From Trichoplax sp. H2 (Eukaryota > Placozoa > Uniplacotomia > Trichoplacea): a stretch of 64,000 nt of DNA. The translations under genes were made by a program, and so were the position numbers. Positions 49,007-60,549 of this stretch are shown here, one piece after another. Positions within the stretch are counted from its first letter, which is position 1, and every line of letters begins with the position of its first letter. The stretch covers positions 186,001-250,000 of the forward strand of contig NOWV01000013.1 of NCBI GenBank assembly GCA_003344405.1, in the 5' to 3' direction. The notes under the pieces are model-generated. The model was given only the letters and a program-made list of their open reading frames with translations, searched no databases and was not told the origin of the DNA.

Positions 49007-52000
49007 TTAAGAATCACCGGCATTATCACCTAACTCTTGCGTGGTATCACCGGCATTATCTTTTAACTCTTGCGTAGTACCACTGGCATTATCCTTTAAC
49101 TCTTGTGTGGTATCTCTGATATTATTATTATCTAATTCTTGCGTAATATCACCCGTCACTTTCATTTCACTTTTTAGAGCATCTTTCACGAACGGTTCAA
49201 GTCGTTCTTCTAAACTATGGCCCATCAAATCTTTTCTGGTAATGATACCAGAAATCCTAGAACAATAAGCTTAGAGTTATCATCAAACTTTAACAGCTAC
49301 CGTATACGTATCGACTTGTATAAATTAACGGAATGATCATACCTGTTACTAGTGTCGGTAACAATTAAGTGTCTGGAAAGCAATAGAGATCGAATTAGGT
49401 ACAATTTAAAAGAAGACAAATTTTATACCAACCATAAAATTGTCAAAAAATATACCTTAAGCCAAGAGTTCGAAAGAGAGCGTAAACTCTATACAAGGAA
49501 TATGACTCTGGTACACAGATCGGCGATTGTCCATAATAATGTGCCTAACAAATATTATCGAGCTCTTAACTTATTTGTATAGTAATTACAGTTTAGCAGA
49601 ATCAGTATTTATAGCCCATAGCAGCATAACTTGTTACTTACCAAATCTATGTAAAGGTCATTATATTTTTCATCATGACAGTACTTTTCAAGAGCTTCTT
49701 TAACTGGGCCTTCATTCGGCTTTTCAAGATGTTTAGGTGCTTCGATAAACTATAAAAGGACTCATGAAAATCAATAAAGACAAGCTCCAAGAAGCAAACA
49801 AATTCATTTTCAAACGTTTTACCTGCTGATAATCTAGCACGGGAACATCAACAGGACTTGCTTCATTAGATTCGAATAAATCTTCTTGTAACATTATCAA
49901 ATTCAACTCTGGCCTAAAATAGCAATATCTCTTTACACATCTTACACATTCTGTAATATCGTAATATTTAGGTGAATTTCAGAATCTGAACATTGATCTC
50001 ACTTAAAACTTAAACATTTATAGACATTTACCTTTTGATAATTCCGCAAACTATCTCGGTACCTTCAACTTCTTTAACAATAGGAAAGCCACAATGTTGG
50101 CAATTCAATAGCAACTTGGCGATGTCTGCAACGCGTTCTCGCGATCGCAGAATCTAGTCAATAGAACAATGTTAATTCTCTACGATAATAAATTTTACAC
50201 TAAAACATTGTTACCAGAGGATTTTTCGCCATAATTTGTCCAGCCGTAAAAAGTTCTATGCTAACGCTAAACAAGCAAACAGTATAGTAAATTAACATCT
50301 CATTCATTCTTTAAAATGCAGTAAGTAAAGTCTTTACTTGTCTTTCTTGTTATGTAATATAACCGGTTCCCAGTTTAAAAATGGGATGCACTTCATTTCC
50401 ATTAATGCATGATACAGCGAATGTGTAATGGTATCACCGACCCACTTTGCAATTATGACGGCAGTCATTATACATAATAAGAACTGCACGTCATTGGTAA
50501 TTTCCATCTTTATGTCCGAAAGTTATATCAAAGTATTAGTTCTATTATTATTAGTAAAAAAATAAAATAAACCAGACTCTTTTACATACCATAATTACTG
50601 TCAATGACATTGTTAAGCGTGAGACACCAGCAAAGAATGATGCAGAGCCAATTAAAGCAAATGCTCCTGGATCTATCCATGTCCAGTATCCTATCATTGC
50701 GTTGAGAGAATATTGAAAAATTTTAAATATAGGTGCATGTTGCATTTCTATTAATACTTATTTTATGCATCTCATTTTTGTTCTTCTACGCGTACCTGCA
50801 CGATGTATGCCAAACATATGTACCATGATACGTCCAACAATGCGGCCGTATAATGAACCTATTAAGCTATACCAATTTATAGAGATTGCCGTAAAATTTA
50901 GCCACCCTATCAATTTTATTAAATCTTATTTTCTTTAAACTTACAGCATCGGTACAACAAGACCACTAGCGACTGACGTCCCAGAGGACCAGCAGGATAA
51001 AAGGAAATAAATAACTAGAATTGCTATTAAAGGCCTACAATTTTTTAAAGAATTATAAATTTACTAGCATGTGTACAAATGACATTTATTGATGTGAAAA
51101 TTTTCATTATCATAGAAGATAAAGTCAAGTCGCTCCTAACATACCCAAAATCGAATTCTAAATGGGTATTGCGTGACAAAAGATGTTTTATAGCTTCTTC
51201 ACCAGTCACAAACATTAACGTTGCAACTAATATTATGCCAAAAGCAAGAAAGATTACATTAATTTGCATTGGCAATCTTTAATCAAATAAATGTGTTGAC
51301 AACTACTGTACTAGTATTAGTACCATTTCTACAGTATTTATGATATGTTTACTATACTGGTATACAAATGTACATCAAATAACAATCGAACCTACCTTGA
51401 CTATAAGATCTATTGTAGAACACAGTGGTATCATTATAGTTAATGTTAACACCAGCTTCACAAGTATATAGTTGTACATTCGGTTCAAGATGCAATGGGT
51501 GTCTACGATCTGTTAAACACTGAGGGCTAAAGATAAAATTGGAAACGGTCAATTTTTAACGATAAACAGATTCGTTGTTGTACGATCGTTTAACATGGAT
51601 AACCAATCAGATCTTACCTGGATGTATCTGTATCCAGTCGACATCGGAAAGGAGTACAAGGGAATGCTGCAGGTAGGAAAACTGAAATAGTAGCCATAAT
51701 TGCCTAAAAGTATAGATATTCAAAATTTTATAATTAACAACGTACTCGCAGTGTTTTGTAGTTAAAAATTGAGAATTTCATTTTTAGATCCCAAAACAAA
51801 TCGATTCGAATCCTTTACCATTATAAGAACTGGTTCAGCGATTTTACATGCTGTCTTCCATCGTTTATTTTTTATACGTTTCATTACTGACGAACGGTAT
51901 CTTCGAATCTTGATACCAATAAAAAAAATTTAATATTAGTCAGTAATTACGGCGAATATCTGCTTAAGGTAAGATATTATCTTTAGAATTACCCAAATTC

Positions 52001-55000
52001 TTCTAATTATAAATATTGTTAATAAAAAATGTGAAAGAATGAGAAGGAAATATCTGAAATTTCTTACTTTAACATTTAAAAAAGTGAAGAAAGCACCCAG
52101 TATTCCTCCGATAATACCAAGTATAATGGATGGAATAAAAGCTACAAGGTTTACAGATATACCACGTTTCACCTGAAAATACAGCAGAAAGGTATTTACA
52201 TGTAAGCATTTAATGATGTACTACGGTAACATTACTATAGTGGATGAAAAGAAGCTAAAATTTACCTGGAAAATAATATATTTGTCTTCTTTAAAGGCAC
52301 CAAATTCACCAGCATACTTAAACCCATCAAAAGCCGAATTGAAGAGATCCTAAGTAATCAATCATAACGATTGATGATAAATACACTTTTATTCAGTTGC
52401 ATTAACCGTATTTAGAATTGCAGAATTACTTACGGTAGTGGCAGTTGATACCATACAGCAAAAGAACGTCATCCAACTTTGCTTTATGCTCCAAAATGAA
52501 GCAACTTCTTCCATAGCAAAGAGTAGCCCACCTACAGGAGACCCAAATGCAGCAGAAACACCGGCTCCAACTCCAGCATTTATAAAATCACGTCTAATTA
52601 TAACATAATATAGAGGATATTACATGGCATTATCCGATCTCACATACTACGTTCACTTTTACGGGATAGATGCGAAGTTCGGTGGATTCATAAAAACCCA
52701 ATATTTGTTATTTTATTACCTGTCTTTCGGATTTCGAAATTTTTCAAGAATAGGTAATTTGATTTTAAACGTATCTGACTTCAACTGGCTCAGTCCAGCT
52801 CCCACAAGACCTCTGTGTAATGAAAATCAACAAGAAATTACTTTGACTTTAGTTATCAATCAATCAACTATCGATTGGTTACAATGTATTGATAGGTTCA
52901 TGTCAAGTTATGGTTAAAAGGTTTTAACATACTTTATCAAAAATTCATGACTATTGCAAAGCTCATTAACTACCAAAAAAACTGTTAATTTTTTTCGTAG
53001 TCCATGCATTACTGAAGTAAATAGTAAAGGATGAGAATTTCTAATGAAAATACATGCGATCCTTCTATTACTAAACATGTATTGTAGTATCTTTGACAGC
53101 AATCATTACTGGTATTGCATATAATCACTATGAGTATAATAATTCATGGCAGTAAGTTTTCTATAACGCTGATCTAGAAAGCATACATCCTAGGTAGCAC
53201 AATTTAAAATAAAAGTGTTTACACACTTAGTACTTACTAACCCTAAATGAATCATTGGCCCTTCTGGGCCGATCGGTAAGCCGGAACCCACTGCACAAAC
53301 GCAAGACAAAAACTTTATTATCATAGTCTTGAAACTGAATACTTTTCGAATACGGCTTCCATTCAAGAAGCCAATAAGTTCCGGCATACCCGAGCCACCA
53401 GCCGATGGCCTAAAGAACTGCAACATTTGGAGAGTAATAATTAATCAACTCTTAATTAGAGCTGATGTAGATTACAAAATATGTAGCTCGAAACAATGCA
53501 AGGACGTTATTTACAGACAAGGAATAAAAGGAAACATTCTGACTGTATACAGAGTAAAAATAATATTGAGAATGGATAATTGATAGCAAACTTTGATTAG
53601 CAGCAAATAGGCATTTATTTCTTGCTATCGTATATGCTAAACATATTGCCACGGCTAGTATAGCATTCTAACAAGTACTAACCACTACTAGTGAGGCGGA
53701 TACTAGAACAAATAGCATGCTATAACCGATAGTGAAGATCCAGGCAACACCAAAATTTCCTTCCTAAGAATTATAATAGAACACAATATTGAAATAAGTA
53801 TAAATTTCCTTAATCCAACCAAGGAGTAAATTTAAGAATGTGCAGTATACAGTAATTGTATCGACTTATGTAATGAAATAGATAATTTACATAACTCGAT
53901 GATACTCATATGTAAAGATTGCACATCAAAATATTGATAGCCTAGAAATCTCGGTATAATTATTTTAGATCGCTAGAATAAAAACCGACATACCACGATC
54001 ATTCTTCCAGCAACCGAGAACTTTGTTCTATTTAGTGGTACAAAGAAAGAAAAATTTAACACCCGCTTATCATATTATCAGGTCGTTCTATATTATATAG
54101 AAGCATTATTTGTAATGTTGTAGTACAGCATTTAATAAAATTAAAATTAGATTAAAAGTACTGTAACCGTAGTTTCCTCTGATCATAGCCCCACTAAGTG
54201 ATTATTTATTTCTGAATATCCAGTAAACTACTATACGACAGACTGTCAGTAAATTGTTTTGGACTAGTGTCTTACTCCGATATTAGAAAATTAGATTAAA
54301 AACATTGTAACCGTAGTTTCCTCTGATTCTAGCCCCACTAAGTAATTATTTATTTCTGAATATCTAGTAAAACACGATACGGCAGACTGTCAATAAATTG
54401 TTTTTGGACTAGTTACTCTGATATTAGATCGATAAATTGATGTACAAATACTATACCGTAGACTATCGATAAATTGTTTATTATGTTAGTGGCTTACTCT
54501 GATATTAAATCGATAAATTGATGTAATAACCATCCAACAACACCAACGGCAAATCCAATCAGACCCATCATAAGCCATCGATCCCATTCTACCTGGACGG
54601 AAGCAGTTCGTAACCAATCCTGTATAGCATCATTATAACTGGTGACACTTTGCAATCTCATTATTGCTAGAAAATTTCACTTTTTCATTTTACACGTCTC
54701 TAAAATCTATGATCAATCTATACTAATTGAACATGATACTGTAGGGCGTGATGTCTATCGTACGATAACGGTCTATAATGCAGTGTTGAAAATCAACATT
54801 GAACTCCTGATAGACGAATAAATTAAACTATGCAGCATGTTATCGAGCTGTTTCAGCGGTTTGAAAAGCTAAAAAAGTGGTACTAATTATACATCGTAGA
54901 TGTAGCAGCACCATTGCTAGGTAAGAATATTGGCTAAAAAGAAGCTGGATGAAAGTTAATTTGTGCGAGCGTCGGTAACCCACTCTATGCGCATATACTT

Positions 55001-55456
55001 TAATGGAGTACCGTAATTATCCCAATTTTAATTAACTTGTGTATTTTCTACTTCTAACGATGTATGGAAACCTTCATTTATATTTACATCAAGCTATTTC
55101 TTGACTTTGAATACATAAAGGTAGGCGATATTATTTATAAGTAGGCGGTACGTCTAAAGGTCTAAATCTTAACAACGTCTAGTGGAGCCCGGTCTCGAAC
55201 CACGTTCATCAAGTCATACCTGGTAGCTATCGCTTTGCGGCGAAAGATAATCAAAACTTTCATATTCTGACAGCTTTTCTTGCTCTTTTTTCGTGTAAGA
55301 ATGGCTGGTATAAGTACTTTCAAACTCTCTACCCGTTTGAAAAAAAGTCAATTCGGCGAAATCATCAGGTAATATTTCATCGTCTTCATCAGCATCTTCC
55401 ACTTCAGCTGGAATGTAAGCGCGAAGCTTCTTTCTTCGTCTTAGTATCCTATTCAT
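49007..55456 (-). CDS. CLC-family chloride/proton exchanger, intracellular type
   Basis: Membrane transporter of the CLC family, closest in layout to endolysosomal ClC-6/ClC-7 exchangers. Twenty-four exons, minus strand: 55456-55220, 54619-54498, 54027-53994, 53763-53683, 53417-53242, 52812-52720, 52593-52434, 52349-52266, 52172-52068, 51908-51819, 51703-51618, 51526-51396, 51226-51145, 51034-50945, 50866-50796, 50690-50590, 50507-50338, 50266-50215, 50153-50032, 49913-49823, 49749-49642, 49544-49456, 49372-49343, 49256-49007; 884 residues. The N-terminus is acidic with ESFDYLSP, as in ClC-6/7. Pore motifs: GSGMPE (167-171 region); GPEGPMIH with gating glutamate E210; [10 protein letters not shown] with proton glutamate E276/E277; [34 protein letters not shown]. 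Two CBS domains follow (around IMAKNPL...GFPIV and GQSPICV...RKDL). The tail carries three to four copies of TTQEL.DNAGD. Having both glutamates argues for an exchanger, not a channel. The start of exon 2 is the least certain boundary. Confidence 0.9.
54144..54530. repeat. Tandem duplication in a CLC intron, copying a splice donor
   Basis: Two copies of about 144 bases start at 54144 and 54288 (AAATTAGATTAAAA, then GTAACCGTAGTTTCCTCTGAT, GCCCCACTAAGT and AGACTGTCA.TAAATTG). They are followed by a shorter related segment at 54412-54530. Each end carries a version of the last bases of CLC exon 2 plus its donor: on the minus strand CTAATATC(G/A)GAGTAA at about 54270, 54413 and the true site at 54491-54505. 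Confidence 0.75.
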
Positions 55457-58310
55457 GCTAACAGCCAATAACTTGACCTGGAAATCAACTTTAAATAATA
55501 TCTACTGCAATCGTCTAGATCTCAAGTTCTTTTTAGACACTAGAATCGATTCTATGATGAGAGAAAGGGAAGAGAATTGGAAATTATTCCATGCAAACCT
55601 TCTCTCCGCCTCGTTGGACAACGGGAGCCACCCACAACGACGACTGTCTGTCTGCCTGACCGAGTTCCTAGTGTCGATTGGTCTAGGTCCCCAAATATGT
55701 CAGCCGGTCTAATAGTAAATTAACTTAATTATTTCGCAAGTTGACAATCAATATGAACATACAGTCAATCAAGCGATGGTCACCCCTACTGAGCTTTGAT
55801 ATTCTAGTCTATTCTCTATTGAATAAAGTACTGTATAGAACACTATACTCGAAACATAACAGTCGCTACTCTAACGCCCAATGGCCCAAGCCCATTCAAG
55901 TACAGACAACTGGACAGGCAGACGACAAACCAACTTTCCTCATTAAAATGGCCTCTGATTTATAGTTCGCTGAATACTGGAAATTGGATAATCCTAAGGA
56001 ATGTTCAAGTCCATCTCAGTTATTCCAAGGCTGCAACCATGTGTCTATTAAGATATTGCTGTTTGATTTGTCTTGCAATGAACGGCACCGACGGATTAGT
56101 TGCGTAGAAAGGATAAACATATACGTAGATGCAGGTGTTGCAATCAGTCCAAAAGACTGACTGGCCACCATTCCAATGGAAGGACTTTGTGCATTCCTTA
56201 GGATTGCCAATAACACCCCCATCAGTATAGAGCAATAACTTTAATTTGGTTGAGTAATCGTGGATTTGATGTCAACATGAAACCCATAGCCAACATGATC
56301 GATTCATCACTATTCGCTTACAAAGATTATTAATAAAGGATACTGATTGAGTCCTACCTGTTATAGCTGCGTGTATTGAGCTCGATTAGGTTAGGTATTC
56401 TTAAAATGTAGCTTAACGTCTAATTCTCGCAGATATTATAACGTTAAGAAGGTATAAGTATTTGGTATTTTGAACAATAAATTGATTCTTACAAAATATT
56501 ATAACGCTTGAGTTATTGAGTGAAGAACCTGGACAATAACATAGTAATAGTTATGAAGAGAGCTTCCCATTAAAACTGCTTGATTACCTTCGTAAAGACT
56601 AAAAATAATCATTATTCCAAGAGCAATCGTTGAGATGAAGATTTTATAAAAAAATTTTTGTAATTAAAAGAAATGAGACAGTTAATACCGTTTATCATGT
56701 TGATTTATTATTGATTAACATTTCTATATTTTATTCAAATTCTTGATGAACTATAGGCAGTATCAACATTGCTCAACAGGTTCAGAATATTACCTACGTT
56801 GCCAACATTATCTATGACAGTGTATTAACATAACCTACAAATACTTTTCTGAGCAAACAAGAAGCTTATTAACCTGGTAGCCGCGATCACGATTGTAATT
56901 TTTCAGGGTTTTATGGAAAAATAGCTTTATAGATTACAATCCTATGGGTCTTATTCGTATCGATATTTATGAATTTCGCACTATATACTGTACTGTTAGG
57001 ACTAAAAATAAGGTACTAAAGTTATATCCTCGTAAATCATAAGTGGTATCTAGTTGAGCTTAGATTTACAAGTTCTAGCGTTGAGTAATACACGGAATCG
57101 CTGACTAGGTAGCACAACGCGAAATATCTGCTACATATGCACTTTTCAAAGCCATAATAAAATTATAACGAAGAACAAACATCCTATTGATAATAAAATT
57201 ACTCCATCTAAATATGTTTATTATGACACTTTCCTACTCCAATTATATCTCAATACACAGTTGATTGTACACTCAACGTACAGCAGATTCAGCTTTCTAA
57301 GCTGCAATAACCTTTGCATACCAATACTGGCCAACATTAGATATGCTGCATAGGATGGTAAATCTCACAAAGTCATCAAAAATTAAATTTAATACACGCA
57401 CGAGTACAGCATGAAAGACTGTTCATGGGTATAACTTTTACAATTCGATGGATTCCAAATTGAATGCTGGATAGATTAAAAAATATCAAATTTTCACTTG
57501 TATATATTTGCACGATAAAAGTACAATATTACTATCATGTAAATTCAGAAAAAATAAGGCAGTAATTTTAGAATCAAGTTTCGTTAAATTAAACTAATAG
57601 TACGAAATTGACTCTATATATAAGAAAAATATCAAAATTGTTTGAGTTTCCATCTAATGACATACACAATTATACACTAGATATGGTTTTTTTGATCGAC
57701 ACATTACTACTACGGGTACAGTATATACAGTAGAAAAGCATTCTCTGCAAGATATGTTCGAATGGAAGCCAAGGATACCCAAACGCAATACATTAAGACT
57801 CTTACTATTCGTATACATCACTTAAGATGAATGGCGAAAATGGTTTTCATCATTCATTATAATAACAATAATTACTTGGATATCATTAAAGGGCATTTGG
57901 TAATCAGTTTGAAATTACAAAATAATTTATAGTTGGTAATTCCTATCCTGCACATTAGATTAGTGGCGTTCTAGTAAAGTGATGATCATCTCCAGGTCCG
58001 TAAAACTAATTCAATATAGAACCTACTCGTATTCACATGATCGAGTTTTTCAATCGACAGTATTTGTATATTTTATGTCCACTATAGCAGCTACATCACT
58101 AATCCTATATGATTTAAATCCAATGACGCAATTATTAACGTAAATGTCGTGTATTAAAGCAATATATCAATCACAAATTGGTTTGCAATAATACTTACTA
58201 CCTTCGTATTACAGTGATTATACGTAACTATGCATAAAGTAAAACGCTTTCCTTAAATAGGATATTTTTTCAACTGTTGCAATACAATTACGAGGGCAAC
58301 ATACTGTCAA
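55457..58310. other. Intergenic, upstream of CLC and downstream of XXYLT1
   Basis: Holds the CLC 5' flank; 55490-56230 is somewhat richer in G+C. No gene was recognised. A minus-strand open stretch of about 83 codons (56020-56268) contains three cysteines and two tryptophans (NGGQSVFWTDCNTC) but has no Met start, no acceptor and no known relatives to my eye. Confidence 0.5.
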
Positions 58311-59354
58311 TTACCCTTCATTATCAGGTATGGGTGTATTACAATTTCCATGGTAAACATTAATTTTACCATCGCATTTGAAATAAAGATCGAAAACATC
58401 TTTATAGCCATGATCACGCCAGTACGTACATAACTGACGATTCCATGTACAAGGAAGAACGTAAAACATATCATTGTATTCCATATGAAGTAAGGTATAT
58501 AAATCTTGATCACCAAGATGGCCACGAAAATGGTATTTCTTAGCTAAATTTTCCGGTAAATTTTCATCAAGAACTTGACCAAATAATTTGGATTTTCTCA
58601 TACGTTCTAAATCTAACAATAAAACACCGCTATTAAAACCAGTTAATCCATGTGGAGGTGGATCTCCTACTCTAGTCTTGGGATTTTCATGCCTATACTG
58701 CCAAAAGACATGGCGGTAGACCGGTTGACTTTCACGACCAATCCCAATAATATTGTTCGGTTGAAATTCATGAAATAAGTTGAATAAATTTCGAATATCA
58801 GTCGTAAATTTTAAGTCAGAATCCATCATAACAACACGTTTAAATTGTGCTGGTAGAAATTTATGCATAGCAACCGATAGAAAGAAGATGGCATCATTAT
58901 AATAACTTCCTTTGCTACTAAACATTGGCTGAAATTTCTCTACATAAGAATAGATCTTCTTCAACACGTCTTCCACAAAATGGGTTGTACTCTTGACGAC
59001 ACAAGATGGCCAATTCTTTTTAGCATTGTTAACTGCTTGATGTAATACCGATCGAGTGTCCTTATCCGTTACAAATAAGAAATGTAGTCTAGAAGTGGTG
59101 TGCTTAAAAACAGAATTGATTGTTTCCTCAAAGCGTACTGCTAAACGGCTACCAGGCGTAGCCCGAGTGAGAATCATCACGATATGTAGTTCTTCCTCCT
59201 GCTTGCAATTATTCCCCTCTGCACAGTATCCATTATTCGTGGTAGGTTTACTGACAAGATTTCTTCTTTCATCATCGCTTGCAATTCCATTGAATGTAAA
59301 GAGGAATAACACTATTAAAAGACGCCAAGACTGGGTGATAAAGATGTGATTCAT
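58311..59354 (-). CDS. XXYLT1: XXYLT1, xyloside alpha-1,3-xylosyltransferase
   Basis: ER-resident type II membrane glycosyltransferase (GT8-like fold) that adds the outer xylose, alpha-1,3-linked, to xylose-glucose on EGF repeats of Notch-type proteins, using UDP-xylose. Single uninterrupted exon, 347 residues (human 393, with a longer N-terminus). Signal-anchor helix at about 10-25 (WRLLIVLFLFTFNGIA), short stem, then the catalytic domain. DSD at 178-180 is the metal/UDP-binding DXD motif. Highly conserved blocks follow: QPVYRH.FWQ, ENPKTRVGDPPP, GFNSGV, YHFRGHLGDQD (GDQD at 281-284), CTWNRQLCT.WRDHGY and YHGNCNTPIP, almost identical to human. ATG 59354 is the only start giving the anchor. 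Lack of introns, unlike its neighbours, may reflect a retrocopy origin or intron loss. Confidence 0.96.
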   Translation of the reverse strand: MNHIFITQSWRLLIVLFLFTFNGIASDDERRNLVSKPTTNNGYCAEGNNCKQEEELHIVMILTRATPGSRLAVRFEETINSVFKHTTSRLHFLFVTDKDTRSVLHQAVNNAKKNWPSCVVKSTTHFVEDVLKKIYSYVEKFQPMFSSKGSYYNDAIFFLSVAMHKFLPAQFKRVVMMDSDLKFTTDIRNLFNLFHEFQPNNIIGIGRESQPVYRHVFWQYRHENPKTRVGDPPPHGLTGFNSGVLLLDLERMRKSKLFGQVLDENLPENLAKKYHFRGHLGDQDLYTLLHMEYNDMFYVLPCTWNRQLCTYWRDHGYKDVFDLYFKCDGKINVYHGNCNTPIPDNEG

Positions 59355-60549
59355 TTTGGACTTGGATACAGTAAAATTGGAGATTGATTTCCAGCTTACT
59401 GTGCACTACTGGTGAGCACTTGTCCTGGTTCTACTTGAAATTAAAACAGGGATTTGTAAGCGATACAAATGCTATAGTCAAGCAGTTACAGTAAATCAAT
59501 CCATACAGCACCAACGTACTAGAGTTACTATGGTACTAGAGGAACCGACCGCATAGTGCTTACTATGGACTATCTCAAAATGATACTGTCGTACTCGCCT
59601 AAGCGATGGCGGATTTCGAGCTTCTGCAGACATGCCAAATTGCCTATGCATCATTAATTCATTAATTAATTAATGCACACTGGCAAGGACTTGATACATG
59701 GAGTAGTTAATAGCCTAGTGCTTGCTAGTTTTCCATACAGAACTAACTCTAAGCCCGATTCTACCTGCACGAACAGCAGGCCTAAATTCATTATGGACTG
59801 TCAAAATGATACTGTCGTACTCGCCTAAACGATGGCGGATTTCGAGCTTCTGCAGACATGCCAAATTGCCTATGCATCATTAATTCATTCATTAATTAAT
59901 GCACACTGGCAAGGACTTGATACATGGAGTAGTTAATAGCCTAGTGCTTGCTAGTTTTTCATACAGAACTAACTCTAAGCCCGATTCTACCTGCACGAAC
60001 GGCAGGCCTAAATTCATAATGGACTATCTCAAAATGATACTGTCGTACTCGCCTAAGCGATGGCAGATATCGAGCTTCTGCAGACATGCCAAATTGCTAA
60101 TGCATCATTAATTCATTAATTAATTAATGCACACTGGCAAGGACTTGATACATTGAGTAGTCAATAACCTAGTGCTTGCTAGTTTTCCATACAGAACTAA
60201 CTCTAAGCCCGATTCTACCTGCACGAACGGCAGGCCTAAATTCATTCTGGACGTCGTTTGCAGAAGTTTGGACTGCATCAGATCAATTTTATTTTGAGCA
60301 GTTTGTACTTGGGACAGTTATCATCTCTTAGACCTAGCAATTGATGTCAAGGTAGAGAATGCATAGTAATGCATAGGTATCGAATAATATCGCAAATCCT
60401 AGTAAAGGCATCAGACGACAACAGATTATATTAGATAATTTACAAATTACAAGTAGAGTGAATCACCAATCAATATATTCCACTTTCGACGCTGCTGTCA
60501 AGCGACTGTCCATGATTTTTTATCTTTATGCAACAATCTGTCTTATGGC
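59355..60549. other. Divergent interval XXYLT1 / C15orf40 homologue
   Basis: Upstream region of both genes. More than half is a three-copy tandem repeat (59566-60247). No coding sequence was recognised. Confidence 0.55.
59566..60247. repeat. Tandem repeat, three units of about 228 bases
   Basis: The word TGGAC at 59566, 59794, 60020 and 60248 marks unit starts, giving lengths of 228, 226 and 228. Units contain ATACTGTCGTACTCGCCTAA, GAGCTTCTGCAGACATGCC, TTAATTAATTAATGCACAC, TGGCAAGGACTTGATACAT and CGATTCTACCTGCACGAAC. They are about 97% alike by eye, so recent or homogenised. The array sits between two divergent genes. Confidence 0.9.

Noticed and set aside
49041-49268. Plus-strand open frame full of Val/Ser over the CLC 3' end
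   Set aside because: It is the antisense shadow of the TQEL repeat-coding exon.
54604-54669. Longer CLC exon 2 starting at the TAG near 54668
   Set aside because: With exon 1 ending in phase 0 this acceptor, and the next AG, give immediate stops. The acceptor at 54620 (ATACAG|GATTGG) keeps frame and gives family-like spacing.
55180-55215. A GGTTCGAGACC word on the minus strand, a perfect pol III B-box, suggesting a tRNA
   Set aside because: The upstream side is CLC exon 1, there is no A-box at the right distance, the T-stem has a mismatch, and no acceptor stem or anticodon arm can be drawn.
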